From a virus: a stretch of DNA of 29,578 nucleotides. The notes beneath the pieces were generated by a model. It searched no databases, was not told the DNA's origin, and saw only the letters and a list, made by a program, of their open reading frames with translations. The DNA is taken from positions 1 through 29,578 of the IMG/VR virus record IMGVR_UViG_3300017788_000121; one strand, given 5' to 3'. Numbering within the stretch: the first letter of the stretch is position 1; each line of letters starts with the position of its first letter. Positions 1-7,223 of this stretch are shown here, one piece after another. Position numbers and translations under genes: made by a program.

Positions 1-136
1 TATACAAATTATCTCCGAAGTTCTGCTTAAAACACATCTTGCAGTACTGTCCATCCGCACCGAAGTAGAATGGTGGTTCCTTAGCGAAAGTTATAGTGGA
101 AGCTAACGCTGATAATAAAACAATAATTAATTTCAT
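1..136 (-). CDS. Secreted/periplasmic small protein, 3' end cut by window edge
   Basis: A reading frame too short for ordinary ORF calling starts at ATG 136-134 behind a GGGAG ribosome site at 144-148 and runs off the left edge after 45 codons. The N-terminus is a typical signal peptide: MK, then a hydrophobic stretch (LIIVLLSALASTITFA), probable cleavage after TFA-K, followed by a CKMC pair of cysteines. It follows the scaffold and the 118-aa gene in the late operon. A secreted, possibly disulfide-bonded protein in a virion operon could act in the periplasm or in lysis, but I do not recognise a family. It may be the front half of the fragment at 29329-29577. Confidence 0.6.
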   Translation of the reverse strand, partial: MKLIIVLLSALASTITFAKEPPFYFGADGQYCKMCFKQNFGDNLY

Positions 137-148
137 AAGTAATCTCCC

Positions 149-505
149 TTAAATTCCGTAAAATTGAGCGATAATTTGCTTTTGCTCATTACTAAGTTTG
201 GTTGAAGACGCAGGGTTATTCGCTATCTCCTGAACCTTTTGTACGGTAGAAGCATCGTATTGCGTCAATATAGATGGGTTGATAAAGGAGGTATTGTCCT
301 TCTTTTCAATCGGTGTGTTTACTGGCGCAAAAACTGGCTCGGTTTGAACAGACTTAGTCGCTAAAACAGTGAGTTCTTGTTGAGTTTTTTGCAGGTTCTC
401 AATCAAATGGCTTTCAATGGTAATCAAAGAATCATCAATGATCTCGGAAACCGCTAAACTTTGGTTATTAAAATCAGATATATTTAAAGAATTGTCGTTC
501 ATCAT
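149..505 (-). CDS. Hypothetical late-operon protein (about 118 aa)
   Basis: The open frame extends up to 577, but the preferred start is the ATG-ATG pair at 505/502, preceded by GGGGCACA; the longer form would overlap the scaffold gene by about 100 bases. The product is acidic and polar, rich in Asn, Ser, Thr and Gln, with a helical region around SLITIESHLIENLQKTQQE and a C-terminal helix (LSNEQKQIIAQFYGI). No signal peptide or membrane segment is visible. Its place between scaffold and a secreted protein suggests a minor morphogenesis factor. The family is not recognised. Confidence 0.6.
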   Translation of the reverse strand: MMNDNSLNISDFNNQSLAVSEIIDDSLITIESHLIENLQKTQQELTVLATKSVQTEPVFAPVNTPIEKKDNTSFINPSILTQYDASTVQKVQEIANNPASSTKLSNEQKQIIAQFYGI

Positions 506-1193
506 TGTGCCCCATTGCTTTTGATAATCTATCTCTAATTGTTTGCCTATAATTTTGGTCATTTTTATACTGCTCATAGTTTTTGTTCATGTCTGATAAA
601 ACTGCTTCTTTAGTTTCAGGAACCACATATCGAGATGGTGTATTGCTTCCCTGTCGCTCCTTAGAAAGCGTTGTTCTAACACCATCTAACAGTTCTATTG
701 TTTCCGCAGTTTTAGGAAGCTTTAAGTACAATTCTTTTAGACCATCATTAAAATAATTTCTAACCCATCGCTCTACTGTTTCTAACTTTTCCTTTCCTTG
801 TACACCAAGCTTTTCAATTTCTTTTTGCTCGTCTACCCTCAATTTATTGGCAATCCCAGCCGTTGTCTTTAACGTCTCTGAGACAATTTCTTGAGGCAAG
901 TTCTTTTCTTTCGCAAATTGCAAAAACCCTTTTAATTCTTCCGTATCTGCTTCAATAACCCCATTCAAATCACTAATATCGTATTCTTCTGGTGCTTTTG
1001 AAATATTATCCCTCGCACTGTATTTTTTTTGCAATTCGTTATAAGATTTAGCCAAATGAGAAATATATTTAAAGTTCTTAGGCATCCACTCAGGTCGTTC
1101 CCCTTGACCTGGTGTATTTTCATCAAGATACCATGTGGCTTCTTCTGTTTTTGCCTCAGTATTAGGTTGATTATCTTTCATTTCTTCGCTCAT
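474..1193 (-). CDS. Capsid assembly scaffolding protein
   Basis: Predicted internal scaffold that guides capsid protein into a procapsid and is absent from the mature head. The start is ATG 1193, which overlaps the previous stop as ATGA and has AGGAGG four bases upstream. The 239-aa product is highly charged and helical. Its N-terminal segment (GERPEWMPKNFKYISHLAKS) is the Pro-Glu-Trp, 'K.F.....LAKSY.ELQKK' motif common at the start of podovirus scaffolds, followed by long Lys/Glu-rich helices and a basic C-terminal tail (RDRLSKAMGHNDERQFFKY). It sits just downstream of the portal gene, the normal place for a scaffold. The function rests on this motif, composition and position. Confidence 0.75.
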   Translation of the reverse strand: MSEEMKDNQPNTEAKTEEATWYLDENTPGQGERPEWMPKNFKYISHLAKSYNELQKKYSARDNISKAPEEYDISDLNGVIEADTEELKGFLQFAKEKNLPQEIVSETLKTTAGIANKLRVDEQKEIEKLGVQGKEKLETVERWVRNYFNDGLKELYLKLPKTAETIELLDGVRTTLSKERQGSNTPSRYVVPETKEAVLSDMNKNYEQYKNDQNYRQTIRDRLSKAMGHNDERQFFKYI

Positions 1194-1507
1194 TGTGCCT
1201 CCTGACAAATTTTCGCCTCGTAACGTTTCGCATGTTCAATTAAATGCTTGATAGCATCACAATAACCATCCTTATATAAGGAATAATTAGCATTGTATTT
1301 AACAAGCAAACCGCCCTCTATGCTTGGAACAGAGCTTAAAATATAATTGTCCATCAACCATTGCATTAACTTCTTGCCATCTTCACTTTTTTCAAAAACC
1401 TTATGACAAAGCATTTCTATATCTACGGACGGTTTTTGATTTAAATCAACCCCTACATGCTCCTTTAAAAGGTCTTTTGCTTGTTCAATGATGTTATCTT
1501 GCCGCAT
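1190..1507 (-). CDS. Hypothetical protein between portal and scaffold (105 aa)
   Basis: A soluble, probably helical protein. Its start overlaps the portal 3' end by 14 bases and its stop overlaps the scaffold start by 4, so it is tightly coupled to head genes. The sequence contains several Cys/His residues (CHKVFEKSEDG, KRYEAKICQEAQ) but no clear metal-binding pattern, signal peptide or membrane helix. Small genes in this slot of podovirus late operons are usually uncharacterised. A role in head assembly is inferred from position only. Confidence 0.65.
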   Translation of the reverse strand: MRQDNIIEQAKDLLKEHVGVDLNQKPSVDIEMLCHKVFEKSEDGKKLMQWLMDNYILSSVPSIEGGLLVKYNANYSLYKDGYCDAIKHLIEHAKRYEAKICQEAQ

Positions 1508-3050
1508 TTTTAAGCATTACCTCTCTTTCAATCGCCACTTGTTCATTAATTGCTTCATCTTCTCCATTATAAAACTCCTGCAACTCTTCCCTCGTTAGGA
1601 CAGTTTCTTTATCAACTCCCAATTTCTCTGCAAGCCAAACTGGGCAATTAACCTTATCAAAGAACTTAATGGCGTTCTCAGGACCAAAAGTGCTTTGCGC
1701 AACCTGAACAAACGCCATAAATGTCTCTACGTCTTGTTGTCCCTGAGCGATAACCAGCGGAGACTGGTACTTCAGCTTAACGAGCTTCCCGTCAATATCT
1801 AACGGCTCAATAATGGCTCTGGCTTGCAGGATATCAATTACTCTTTGAATCGTGGGAGCCAAAAACTCTTGCTGCAATCGAGTGAATAAAGGTCCTATTT
1901 CTTCCGCTAAGTTCTTTTGCCTGATAGTAATTTCTGTTGCGGTTTTAGTTGGGGTGTCTTCTATATCGCCAATTGGATTTGCGAATAAAATAGTATTAAT
2001 TTGCTGGCGTAATTCATTCGCTAATAACTGAGCGAACATCGGCTGACCAGCGTCAGGAAATGGAACCACCGGCGGAGAACCGTCAGGAGAGGGTGCTATA
2101 GGAATAACAGAATTTGGTGCAATTCTAAAAGTATTGGCGTTAAACACCCCATCGGAATACGCCATAACGGGCTTAAAGGTATTAAACGCTGAGGCCGCAA
2201 ATTCTAATTCAAAAAGCTTATTTAACGACAAAATTGATGGTAAAGCTTCGAGCACTGGTCCTCTGCCCATCACTTCAGTATTGGCTTTACTCCACCTAAA
2301 AATTATCCAAGGAGAGGCCAAATATTCTTCTTCTAACAACTTATCATTATCAGTCCATACCACGTACTTATATGGCTTTTTGTCGCCGTGGCAATAAACA
2401 ACACCTTCATACAAGCCTTTAACAGTAGCATTGGGTTCTTTATCTAAAGCCTGTAATAAGTAGTCAGGAATACGAGCGTTAGGCCACAGTATCTCGATTT
2501 CAGACACCTTCGTCTCACCCCATGTCCGGTAAGCACTCTCTATCCTTCCGTTGCACGATTCTTCAAACGCAAGCTGGCATAAAGGAATAGACATAAATTG
2601 CAGCGGATTGTCATCAGTGCCTTCATTGCAAACCAATGCCGCCGTCCCTAAAGCCAAGTCGTAATAACATTCGTTAATAACACAATCAAAATTAGACTGC
2701 CGTATATAATCGAATACAATCTGAGTGCTTTTCTGTAAATATTCGGCAAGCCTTTCCTTGTCGTTATCACTCAGCTCAAGCATACTTCCGGCTTCAAGTT
2801 TTGCCCAGATCTGTTGCGGTGGAGTTAACGCTCTTTGAACTTTTGACACAAAGTTGCGAGTAGCCGCTATGGCGGTAGTATCATAAACCTTAGCGTTTTT
2901 CTGTGCGCCCTGGTTCTGGTTGGTGTAATAAAATAGATTTCGTTCAGGAATACAATAACGTTGAGCCGTCTCTAATAACGCCCACCAGTTCATCGCCAAG
3001 CCATAAGCTCGCTGATAACGGCGCTTGTAATAGCTTAAATCTCTGCTCAC
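1494..3050 (-). CDS. Portal (head-to-tail connector) protein
   Basis: The portal forms the dodecameric ring at the capsid vertex through which DNA is packaged and ejected. The 518-aa length and overall sequence fit the T7-type head-to-tail connecting protein family (PF12236). Supporting segments are the N-terminal WWALLETAQRYCIPERN, VYDTTAIAATRNFVSKVQRALTPP near residue 55-80, the central WIIFRWSKANTEVMGRGPV region, and TKTATEITIRQKNLAEEIGPLF near residue 370, the family's characteristic T-A-T-E-I helix. It follows a 100-aa gene by overlap (3047-3050) and precedes the scaffold, the usual podovirus order. This is one of the firmest calls in the window. Confidence 0.93.
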   Translation of the reverse strand: MSRDLSYYKRRYQRAYGLAMNWWALLETAQRYCIPERNLFYYTNQNQGAQKNAKVYDTTAIAATRNFVSKVQRALTPPQQIWAKLEAGSMLELSDNDKERLAEYLQKSTQIVFDYIRQSNFDCVINECYYDLALGTAALVCNEGTDDNPLQFMSIPLCQLAFEESCNGRIESAYRTWGETKVSEIEILWPNARIPDYLLQALDKEPNATVKGLYEGVVYCHGDKKPYKYVVWTDNDKLLEEEYLASPWIIFRWSKANTEVMGRGPVLEALPSILSLNKLFELEFAASAFNTFKPVMAYSDGVFNANTFRIAPNSVIPIAPSPDGSPPVVPFPDAGQPMFAQLLANELRQQINTILFANPIGDIEDTPTKTATEITIRQKNLAEEIGPLFTRLQQEFLAPTIQRVIDILQARAIIEPLDIDGKLVKLKYQSPLVIAQGQQDVETFMAFVQVAQSTFGPENAIKFFDKVNCPVWLAEKLGVDKETVLTREELQEFYNGEDEAINEQVAIEREVMLKNAAR

Positions 3051-3349
3051 TTACCACCTAAATGATTGCCTAATACCCCGCTAAAATCGTACTCATCATC
3101 ACCAAACATCGCCTTGTTATTTCGTGGCCTTGTCATTTTGGCTTTTTGAGCATCTAAAGCTTTTTGTTGTTCTGCAAAATGACTATTCAAAGCTGCTTGA
3201 TGTATTCTTGCTTGTTCCGATTGAGCTGCGACTTGCCGGTCAAATGTACTCTGAGCCATCACCATTTGATTTTCCATTGCAGCCATCTGTTGTGCATGGG
3301 CTTCGTTCTTTTTCTTGTCTGGCCCGAAAAACCCGTATTTTCTACCCAT
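3047..3349 (-). CDS. Hypothetical coiled-coil protein upstream of portal (100 aa)
   Basis: The chosen start is the ATG at 3349 (MGRKYGFFG), with AGGA about nine bases upstream; an ATG at 3370 has no ribosome site. After a basic start the protein is a Gln/Ala/Met-rich helix (about residues 17-75) with coiled-coil character, and it ends in an acidic then Gly-rich tail. It overlaps the portal start by 4 bases and is the first gene after the putative late promoter. It may be a minor head or ejection protein, but no family is recognised. Confidence 0.6.
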   Translation of the reverse strand: MGRKYGFFGPDKKKNEAHAQQMAAMENQMVMAQSTFDRQVAAQSEQARIHQAALNSHFAEQQKALDAQKAKMTRPRNNKAMFGDDEYDFSGVLGNHLGGK

Positions 3350-3429
3350 AGAATTTTTTCCTAAAATCATTGAACAATATTAAAAAACTAAGGTAATACG
3401 GTAGAGAAAGTCAAGAAGGTAGTGTATGA

Positions 3430-3464
3430 TTTATACGTATAAAAAAACCATTTTAGCCAATCAA
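3430..3464 (-). promoter_or_regulatory. Candidate late-operon promoter with a 14-bp palindrome
   Basis: Read leftwards, TTGATT (3459-3464), a 17-base spacer and TATACG (3436-3441) form a plausible sigma70-type promoter in the only gap (3371-3495) between the last early-type small genes and the portal block. The -10 lies inside a perfect palindrome, TTTATACGTATAAA (3430-3443), which could be an operator. An alternative weaker pair is TTGACT at 3409-3414 with TTAGTT at 3386-3391. Assignment is by inspection only. Confidence 0.4.
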
Positions 3465-3495
3465 TTACCCATAACTAACATTATCGGTAATTAGA

Positions 3496-3723
3496 TTATG
3501 AAGGTTCAGAAATATTTAACAAAGAGTCAAAATTAACCAAATAAACAATGGAATCTCTTAGAGCCTCTAGGGTTATCGCATCAGCTTCCTTGTCACAGAA
3601 ATGCCTCAAATACATCTGTAAACCAGCTCTAATGAAGTGCGCCTTAGGCTTTCCAGTATAGGTTGATAGCCTCTGCAACGCATAAGCCGTTTTATCTTCA
3701 ATCTTAAACGTTACTATTGCCAT
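3496..3723 (-). CDS. Small ribbon-helix-helix-like protein (75 aa)
   Basis: The N-terminal half (IVTFKIEDKTAYALQRLSTY, then GKPKAHFIRAGLQMYLRHF) has the beta-strand plus two-helix layout of CopG/Arc-type ribbon-helix-helix DNA-binding proteins: an amphipathic strand, then helices joined by a G-K-P/A turn. It is the last gene before the putative late promoter, so it could regulate late transcription, but that is inference. It overlaps the preceding 3' end by about 20 bases. The RHH assignment is by pattern and moderately confident. Confidence 0.6.
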   Translation of the reverse strand: MAIVTFKIEDKTAYALQRLSTYTGKPKAHFIRAGLQMYLRHFCDKEADAITLEALRDSIVYLVNFDSLLNISEPS

Positions 3724-3910
3724 CTAGTACACCTAAATCTAGCCAAACCCAATGCACATTAGGCAAACTTTCTTCAATCTCGTCTTTGTTCATGGTGAAG
3801 CGAATTTCTACCTTATTATTTGCCTCAAATTTCTGAGCGTACTCTTTTTGAACCATCTCAAACTTGCTTTGAAGTCCTCTAAAGTTTAAATTACGCATTC
3901 TTTGAACCAT
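3704..3910 (-). CDS. Hypothetical protein (68 aa)
   Basis: A small charged protein squeezed between the probable small terminase and the RHH protein, overlapping both. An internal ATG at 3898, which overlaps the upstream stop, is an equally good start and gives 64 aa. Neither start has a strong ribosome site, so translational coupling is likely. The sequence combines a basic helix (RGLQSKFEMVQKEYAQKF) with an acidic, Trp-containing C-terminus. No family is recognised. Confidence 0.5.
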   Translation of the reverse strand: MVQRMRNLNFRGLQSKFEMVQKEYAQKFEANNKVEIRFTMNKDEIEESLPNVHWVWLDLGVLDGNSNV

Positions 3911-4367
3911 TTAAAACATATTTAAAGTTCTCTATACTCGTTTCCAACTTATCAAATTTGTTTATCTGCTCGGATTGAGCTAAAACATTCATTGATTTCT
4001 CTGCAAATTCTGGCGTTATTTCTCCTCTAGCCAGCAATTCGATAATATAATCAGACCTTTCTTTTAACGTACAATACTTACTTAAATGGCTCATTTTTGG
4101 CCTATCAAAACGATTTTGAATAGTTCTTTTCACGTACCAGTACTCCCCTCTTTCTAAGTCTTCCATAATGAACTTGTCCCACCAATATTCAGCTAAAATA
4201 CAGGCGTATCCATATGCTTGTCTAAATTCAGGATATCGTTTCACCCACGAATGAAATGTATCTTTACATATTCCAGCCTCTAAACAAAACGCCATTATTC
4301 CTTTTCCAGCTCTAAATAATTGGGTAAGCAATGGTATGTGTTCTTCTTTATCATAAAGACTCATCAT
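3891..4367 (-). CDS. Probable small terminase subunit (DNA-recognition)
   Basis: A 158-aa protein with an N-terminal helix-turn-helix-like stretch (GKGIMAFCLEAGICKDTFHSW) followed by VKRYPEFRQAYGYACILAEY. 'Recruit HTH, then W...P.F..A...A...AE.WW' is the layout typical of small terminase subunits, where the HTH binds the packaging site and the helices form the oligomer. It lies two genes upstream of the portal at the end of the early operon, consistent with T7-like order (TerS early in the late set, TerL at the end). The stop overlaps the next gene. Another HTH protein is possible, so confidence is moderate. Confidence 0.55.
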   Translation of the reverse strand: MMSLYDKEEHIPLLTQLFRAGKGIMAFCLEAGICKDTFHSWVKRYPEFRQAYGYACILAEYWWDKFIMEDLERGEYWYVKRTIQNRFDRPKMSHLSKYCTLKERSDYIIELLARGEITPEFAEKSMNVLAQSEQINKFDKLETSIENFKYVLNGSKNA

Positions 4368-4429
4368 CGGCTTCTAAACCCTATTTAACCCTATGAAAAT
4401 AAGCGAGTATGAGTCTGGATGTTTATAGT

Positions 4430-4804
4430 TCATTCCCCATCTCCTACTAGCTCAGGGTGCTCATAAATGTTACCAATCACCATAATTTTAGCTTTATAGG
4501 CGCACGCTTCAAAAACAGGAGAATTTCCAAACTTAAACAGACAATCTTCTTCGTCCCAAGTTACCAAATAGGTTCCTTCTTCGTTCAATGAAACAACATC
4601 GCCTTCCCAAATCTCTTTGCCGTTCTTGTCGTAAAGACCGGTGAATTGCTGCGGCATATAATCGCCTTCCATTAAATCGTAATGGTATTCCTCATCACAA
4701 AAATCCATGCTACAATCAGACCAAAAATAATGTACACCCTCAGGATATAGCATCTTTTTCCAATGAATAAGCCACACCCTAAATTTAATCTGCCTTTTGT
4801 TCAT
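4430..4804 (-). CDS. YopX-family protein
   Basis: A clear member of the YopX family (PF09643), small proteins very common in phages and prophages with no settled function. Diagnostic segments in order are QIKFRVWLIHWKKMLYPEG at the start, QQFTGLYDKNGKEIWEGDVV in the middle, and MVIGNIYEHPELV at the end. At 124 aa it is of usual family length. The start has AGAGGA about eight bases upstream and lies 4 bases after the previous stop, within the early operon. Confidence 0.9.
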   Translation of the reverse strand: MNKRQIKFRVWLIHWKKMLYPEGVHYFWSDCSMDFCDEEYHYDLMEGDYMPQQFTGLYDKNGKEIWEGDVVSLNEEGTYLVTWDEEDCLFKFGNSPVFEACAYKAKIMVIGNIYEHPELVGDGE

Positions 4805-4808
4805 ATCA

Positions 4809-4982
4809 TTATTCCTCTACAATAATTTTTCTATCCACCCACCGCTGTGCATCTTCTCTATTTTTATATATCTTTTCGCCTCCTATAAATTCCCAATCAT
4901 AAACATTGTGCGGGGACAGCTTATACTGTATCCTATACTCGCCTGTTTTCACTTTAACCACTCTGTACTGTGTGTCACTCAT
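4809..4982 (-). CDS. Hypothetical small protein (57 aa)
   Basis: The start is ATG 4982 (MSDTQYRVV), with GGGGCGG just upstream; it overlaps the 3' end of the preceding gene by 8 bases. The product looks like a compact beta-rich fold (YRVVKVKTGEYRIQYKLS) followed by WEFIGGEKIYKNREDAQRWV, a pattern seen in small phage proteins of unknown role. There is no membrane segment. Confidence 0.55.
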   Translation of the reverse strand: MSDTQYRVVKVKTGEYRIQYKLSPHNVYDWEFIGGEKIYKNREDAQRWVDRKIIVEE

Positions 4983-5175
4983 TTTCCGCCCCAATCATTT
5001 TACAATTGCTAAAGGTTGCGTTTTCAATTTTGTGAAAATTCAAAATCTTATTTTTGTCGTACGTTCGCTCCCACCCCGCTCTAGCAGCCCAGAAAACGGA
5101 AAAGATTAGCCCATGAAACAGCATGGCGCAAAACACAATCTCTAAAAATTTTGTCAACATTTCTACAAAAACCAT
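4975..5175 (-). CDS. Small one-TM membrane protein (66 aa)
   Basis: The start at 5175 has AGGGG at good spacing. An N-terminal hydrophobic helix (about residues 9-29, FLEIVFCAMLFHGLIFSVFW) is followed by a basic cytoplasm-type tail (RAGWERTYDKNK), giving an N-out or hairpin topology. It sits among small early-operon genes. A holin-like role cannot be excluded, but nothing specific supports it. Confidence 0.5.
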   Translation of the reverse strand: MVFVEMLTKFLEIVFCAMLFHGLIFSVFWAARAGWERTYDKNKILNFHKIENATFSNCKMIGAENE

Positions 5176-5184
5176 ACAAATCCC

Positions 5185-5523
5185 CTAAACCTTCCAACCA
5201 CAATTCACATTCGGTTCACTGAAATCATCATACTCATCATACCTCAAGTAACTTTTACGCTTCTCTCGGCTCGCTCTTGAACTAGAAAACATCGCTGCAA
5301 ACTCTCTCTTCTGCTTTTCACGATTTTCCTTAGCCAAACACCCGCATGATTTCGTCCCTATACCTTGTCTTGCGATATTCGATAACTGCACTTTGTGATG
5401 ATTACCGCACTCACACTCGCAAACCGCAATTGCTCTGTGCTTTTTGTCTTTCTCAATTGCAATCACGGTAAGTCTACCGAATTTTCTTGAGATTGAATCT
5501 TCCACTTTTTCTTTCTCATTCAT
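5185..5523 (-). CDS. Phage zinc-ribbon-like protein (112 aa)
   Basis: After FGRLTVIAIE comes a Cys cluster (C35, C37, C39) and, about 20 residues later, the SCGCL motif (C60, C62). This 'GRLTV...C.C.CG...L..G...SCGCL' signature is very frequent in phage DNA-associated proteins, either alone or fused to HNH or AP2 domains; here the C-terminal part is only a charged tail. Zn binding and nucleic-acid contact are inferred from the motif. Its start overlaps the stop of the P-like gene as ATGA, so it is coupled to the replication genes. Confidence 0.65.
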   Translation of the reverse strand: MNEKEKVEDSISRKFGRLTVIAIEKDKKHRAIAVCECECGNHHKVQLSNIARQGIGTKSCGCLAKENREKQKREFAAMFSSSRASREKRKSYLRYDEYDDFSEPNVNCGWKV

Positions 5524-6053
5524 CTTATTCTTCCTGCTTCATTTTGAATTTGTTTAAAACTCTTTTTTGGCTTTGGTAACATCCCTCGAATGTTATCCAA
5601 GCTGGTTTTTGCAATTCCCAACGATTTCTCTCTAGCGGCTTCTTTGTCATATCCAAGCTTTAACACGTTCAACGGAGCAGAATTGTACAATTCTGGGATT
5701 TGATTATGAGTTCCGTTTCGCATGAAATGTTTAAAATCCATAGCGTTTCTTGGAACAACTTCATCTCGCTTCAAGTATTTCCCTTCTAAAATTAAATCCA
5801 ATGCATTCAAAATTTGCTTGGGACGAAATTCTTCCAGTCCTTCAACCCAACCTTCCAAAACAAAGTCTTCTTCTTCCTTTCGCCAGAAATAGGCAGTTCC
5901 ACCAACTTGTTTCGCCATTATCAACAAAACCGTATGAACGAAATCTTGTTTCTCAACAAAATTAAATTCTTGTAATTTTTTATTAGAAAAAATCATTTTT
6001 TCAAATGGCCGTAAAATTACTGGCAAATTGTTAATGACTTCAAAATTTATCAT
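5520..6053 (-). CDS. Putative helicase loader (lambda P-like position)
   Basis: ATG 6053 overlaps the stop of the initiator gene as ATGA and has AGGA at good spacing, giving 177 aa; ATG 6062 is possible but its ribosome site is too close. The sequence is all-helical and charged. A W...L.......Q.L.AL....EG-type middle segment (GWVEGLEEFRPKQILNALDL), a Pro-containing stretch (VVPRNAMDFKHFM) and a basic C-terminus recall P/DnaT-type loaders. The call rests chiefly on position directly after an O-like initiator, as in lambda. Its role would be recruiting host DnaB to the origin. Sequence similarity is not demonstrated. Confidence 0.4.
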   Translation of the reverse strand: MINFEVINNLPVILRPFEKMIFSNKKLQEFNFVEKQDFVHTVLLIMAKQVGGTAYFWRKEEEDFVLEGWVEGLEEFRPKQILNALDLILEGKYLKRDEVVPRNAMDFKHFMRNGTHNQIPELYNSAPLNVLKLGYDKEAAREKSLGIAKTSLDNIRGMLPKPKKSFKQIQNEAGRIR

Positions 6054-7168
6054 ATTTTCCATCCTTCAACTCCCGCTGCTTCAGCTCTAGCCTTCATACG
6101 CTCGATAAAACTGTTTTGCTTTACCGCAGATTGCACAGCCGTAAAATCTCGATACGACATCTTCTGCTTCCACTGCACTTGAGCTTCTCGCTGTAGTTCC
6201 TCGGGTGTTCTGCAAACATTCTCCCAGCGGTCTTGATTCAACCAGGTCGCAGGATTTGCCCATGATGGCATCCAAACTCCGAGACGAGTGCAATGTTGTC
6301 GTTCGGTTTTTTGCGCTTCTAGGGCGACTAAAATTGTTGCTAGCGAGGTTTTCCTGATGGCACGGTCAAATGCCTTGGCAGCAGCACCCTTGCCAACCTT
6401 GAGCGGATAGGTTGCCCAGAACATCAAGAAATTTTGAGCTGCTAGCGGAAGTGATTTTTCAGCTTTGGGTTTTTCTTGGTAGGCGACAATTTCTGATGCC
6501 GCAAGTGGCAATGGCTCTTCCTCAGGCGTTGGTTCGGGCACTGAGGTGGGTTTTTGTTGTTCAATATTTTCTTCTAAAACTGACTCAGAAAAAGAATGGT
6601 CGGCCGTCAGGTCGATACTTGGTTCGGTCTTGGGTGGTTCAATGGCCTCTGGTTCTGGGGTATCCTCGCCCGCACGTTTTGTTTTTGTATTAGTCTCTGT
6701 ATTAATCTCTGCCTTAGTCTCTGACGTAGTATGCCTGTTTTGGGCATACTGGTTTGCCTCGTTTAGGCACTCAGTATGCCTGTTTTGGGCATACTGGTAT
6801 GCCTGTTTTGGGCATACTGGTTTGCATTTTTTTGTGGCATGCTTTTTAATTAAGTTTAGTATCTTATCTAAATGTATTTGGTAATAAGTCCTAGCTGGCA
6901 AGCTTTTTATCTCAATTGAAAACACCCCAGTTTCAATAAGTGTTTTTTTTGCGGCTCTCATTTGCTTTATATTCATTCCCGTTTCTTTGCAAAGGTCTTT
7001 ATCGGTCTTGTAAAACTGCCCATATTTCATTGTCTTTGCCCAATAAGCTAAAGCCCCAAACAGCAAACCAATCCCGATTGAACCAAACATTTGTGCGTAC
7101 ACGGGCTTATAAATAATAATTGGCTCTTCACTTAAAAAGTCATTAAAAATTTCAGATAAGCTTTTCAT
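6050..7168 (-). CDS. Phage replication initiator, lambda O-like, with origin iterons inside the gene
   Basis: Predicted origin-binding initiator of 372 aa. The N-terminal domain (about 1-105) looks like a winged helix (FYKTDKDLCKETGMNIKQM, then a recognition-type helix). Residues about 109-147 are translated from the tandem iterons, so QYAQNRHT occurs twice. A Pro/Glu-rich linker (about 150-245) follows. The C-terminal domain (about 246-320) has the FWATYP.K.GK..A.KAF...W..P...W..Q.RWE pattern shared by many phage replication proteins. GGGAG precedes the start. As in lambda O, the binding sites lie within the coding region. It is coupled by overlap to the putative loader. Confidence 0.8.
   Translation of the reverse strand: MKSLSEIFNDFLSEEPIIIYKPVYAQMFGSIGIGLLFGALAYWAKTMKYGQFYKTDKDLCKETGMNIKQMRAAKKTLIETGVFSIEIKSLPARTYYQIHLDKILNLIKKHATKKCKPVCPKQAYQYAQNRHTECLNEANQYAQNRHTTSETKAEINTETNTKTKRAGEDTPEPEAIEPPKTEPSIDLTADHSFSESVLEENIEQQKPTSVPEPTPEEEPLPLAASEIVAYQEKPKAEKSLPLAAQNFLMFWATYPLKVGKGAAAKAFDRAIRKTSLATILVALEAQKTERQHCTRLGVWMPSWANPATWLNQDRWENVCRTPEELQREAQVQWKQKMSYRDFTAVQSAVKQNSFIERMKARAEAAGVEGWKI
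6730..6842. repeat. Palindromic iterons: probable replication origin
   Basis: Five tandem 22-23-base units lie inside the initiator gene. Three are identical (6730-6752, 6775-6797, 6798-6820), each a palindrome TATGCC-tgttttg-GGCATA flanked by further complementary bases (AG...CT). Two are degenerate (6753-6774, with TTTGCC/AGGCAC; 6821-6842). An AT-rich stretch follows at about 6843-6890. Tandem palindromic iterons next to AT-rich DNA within the initiator gene is the design of the lambda origin. Identity of the DNA repeats exceeds what the encoded peptide needs, which supports a DNA-level role. Confidence 0.8.
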
Positions 7169-7223
7169 TTATTTTCTCCCAAAAAACTGGTAACATACAT
7201 CTACATTAATTTCACATTGATTA

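Noticed and set aside
2134-2397. Plus-strand frame within the portal gene
   Set aside because: The portal frame is clearly coding across this stretch; the opposite frame has no start context.
4975-5175. Holin
   Set aside because: One membrane helix and an early-operon position are not enough, and the gene is not next to the endolysin.
6730-6842. CRISPR array
   Set aside because: The repeats are contiguous, palindromic and inside a coding frame, with no unique spacers.
6412-6884. Plus-strand open frames opposite the initiator
   Set aside because: They are shadows of the Pro/Glu-rich linker and iterons of the minus-strand gene, with no start signals.
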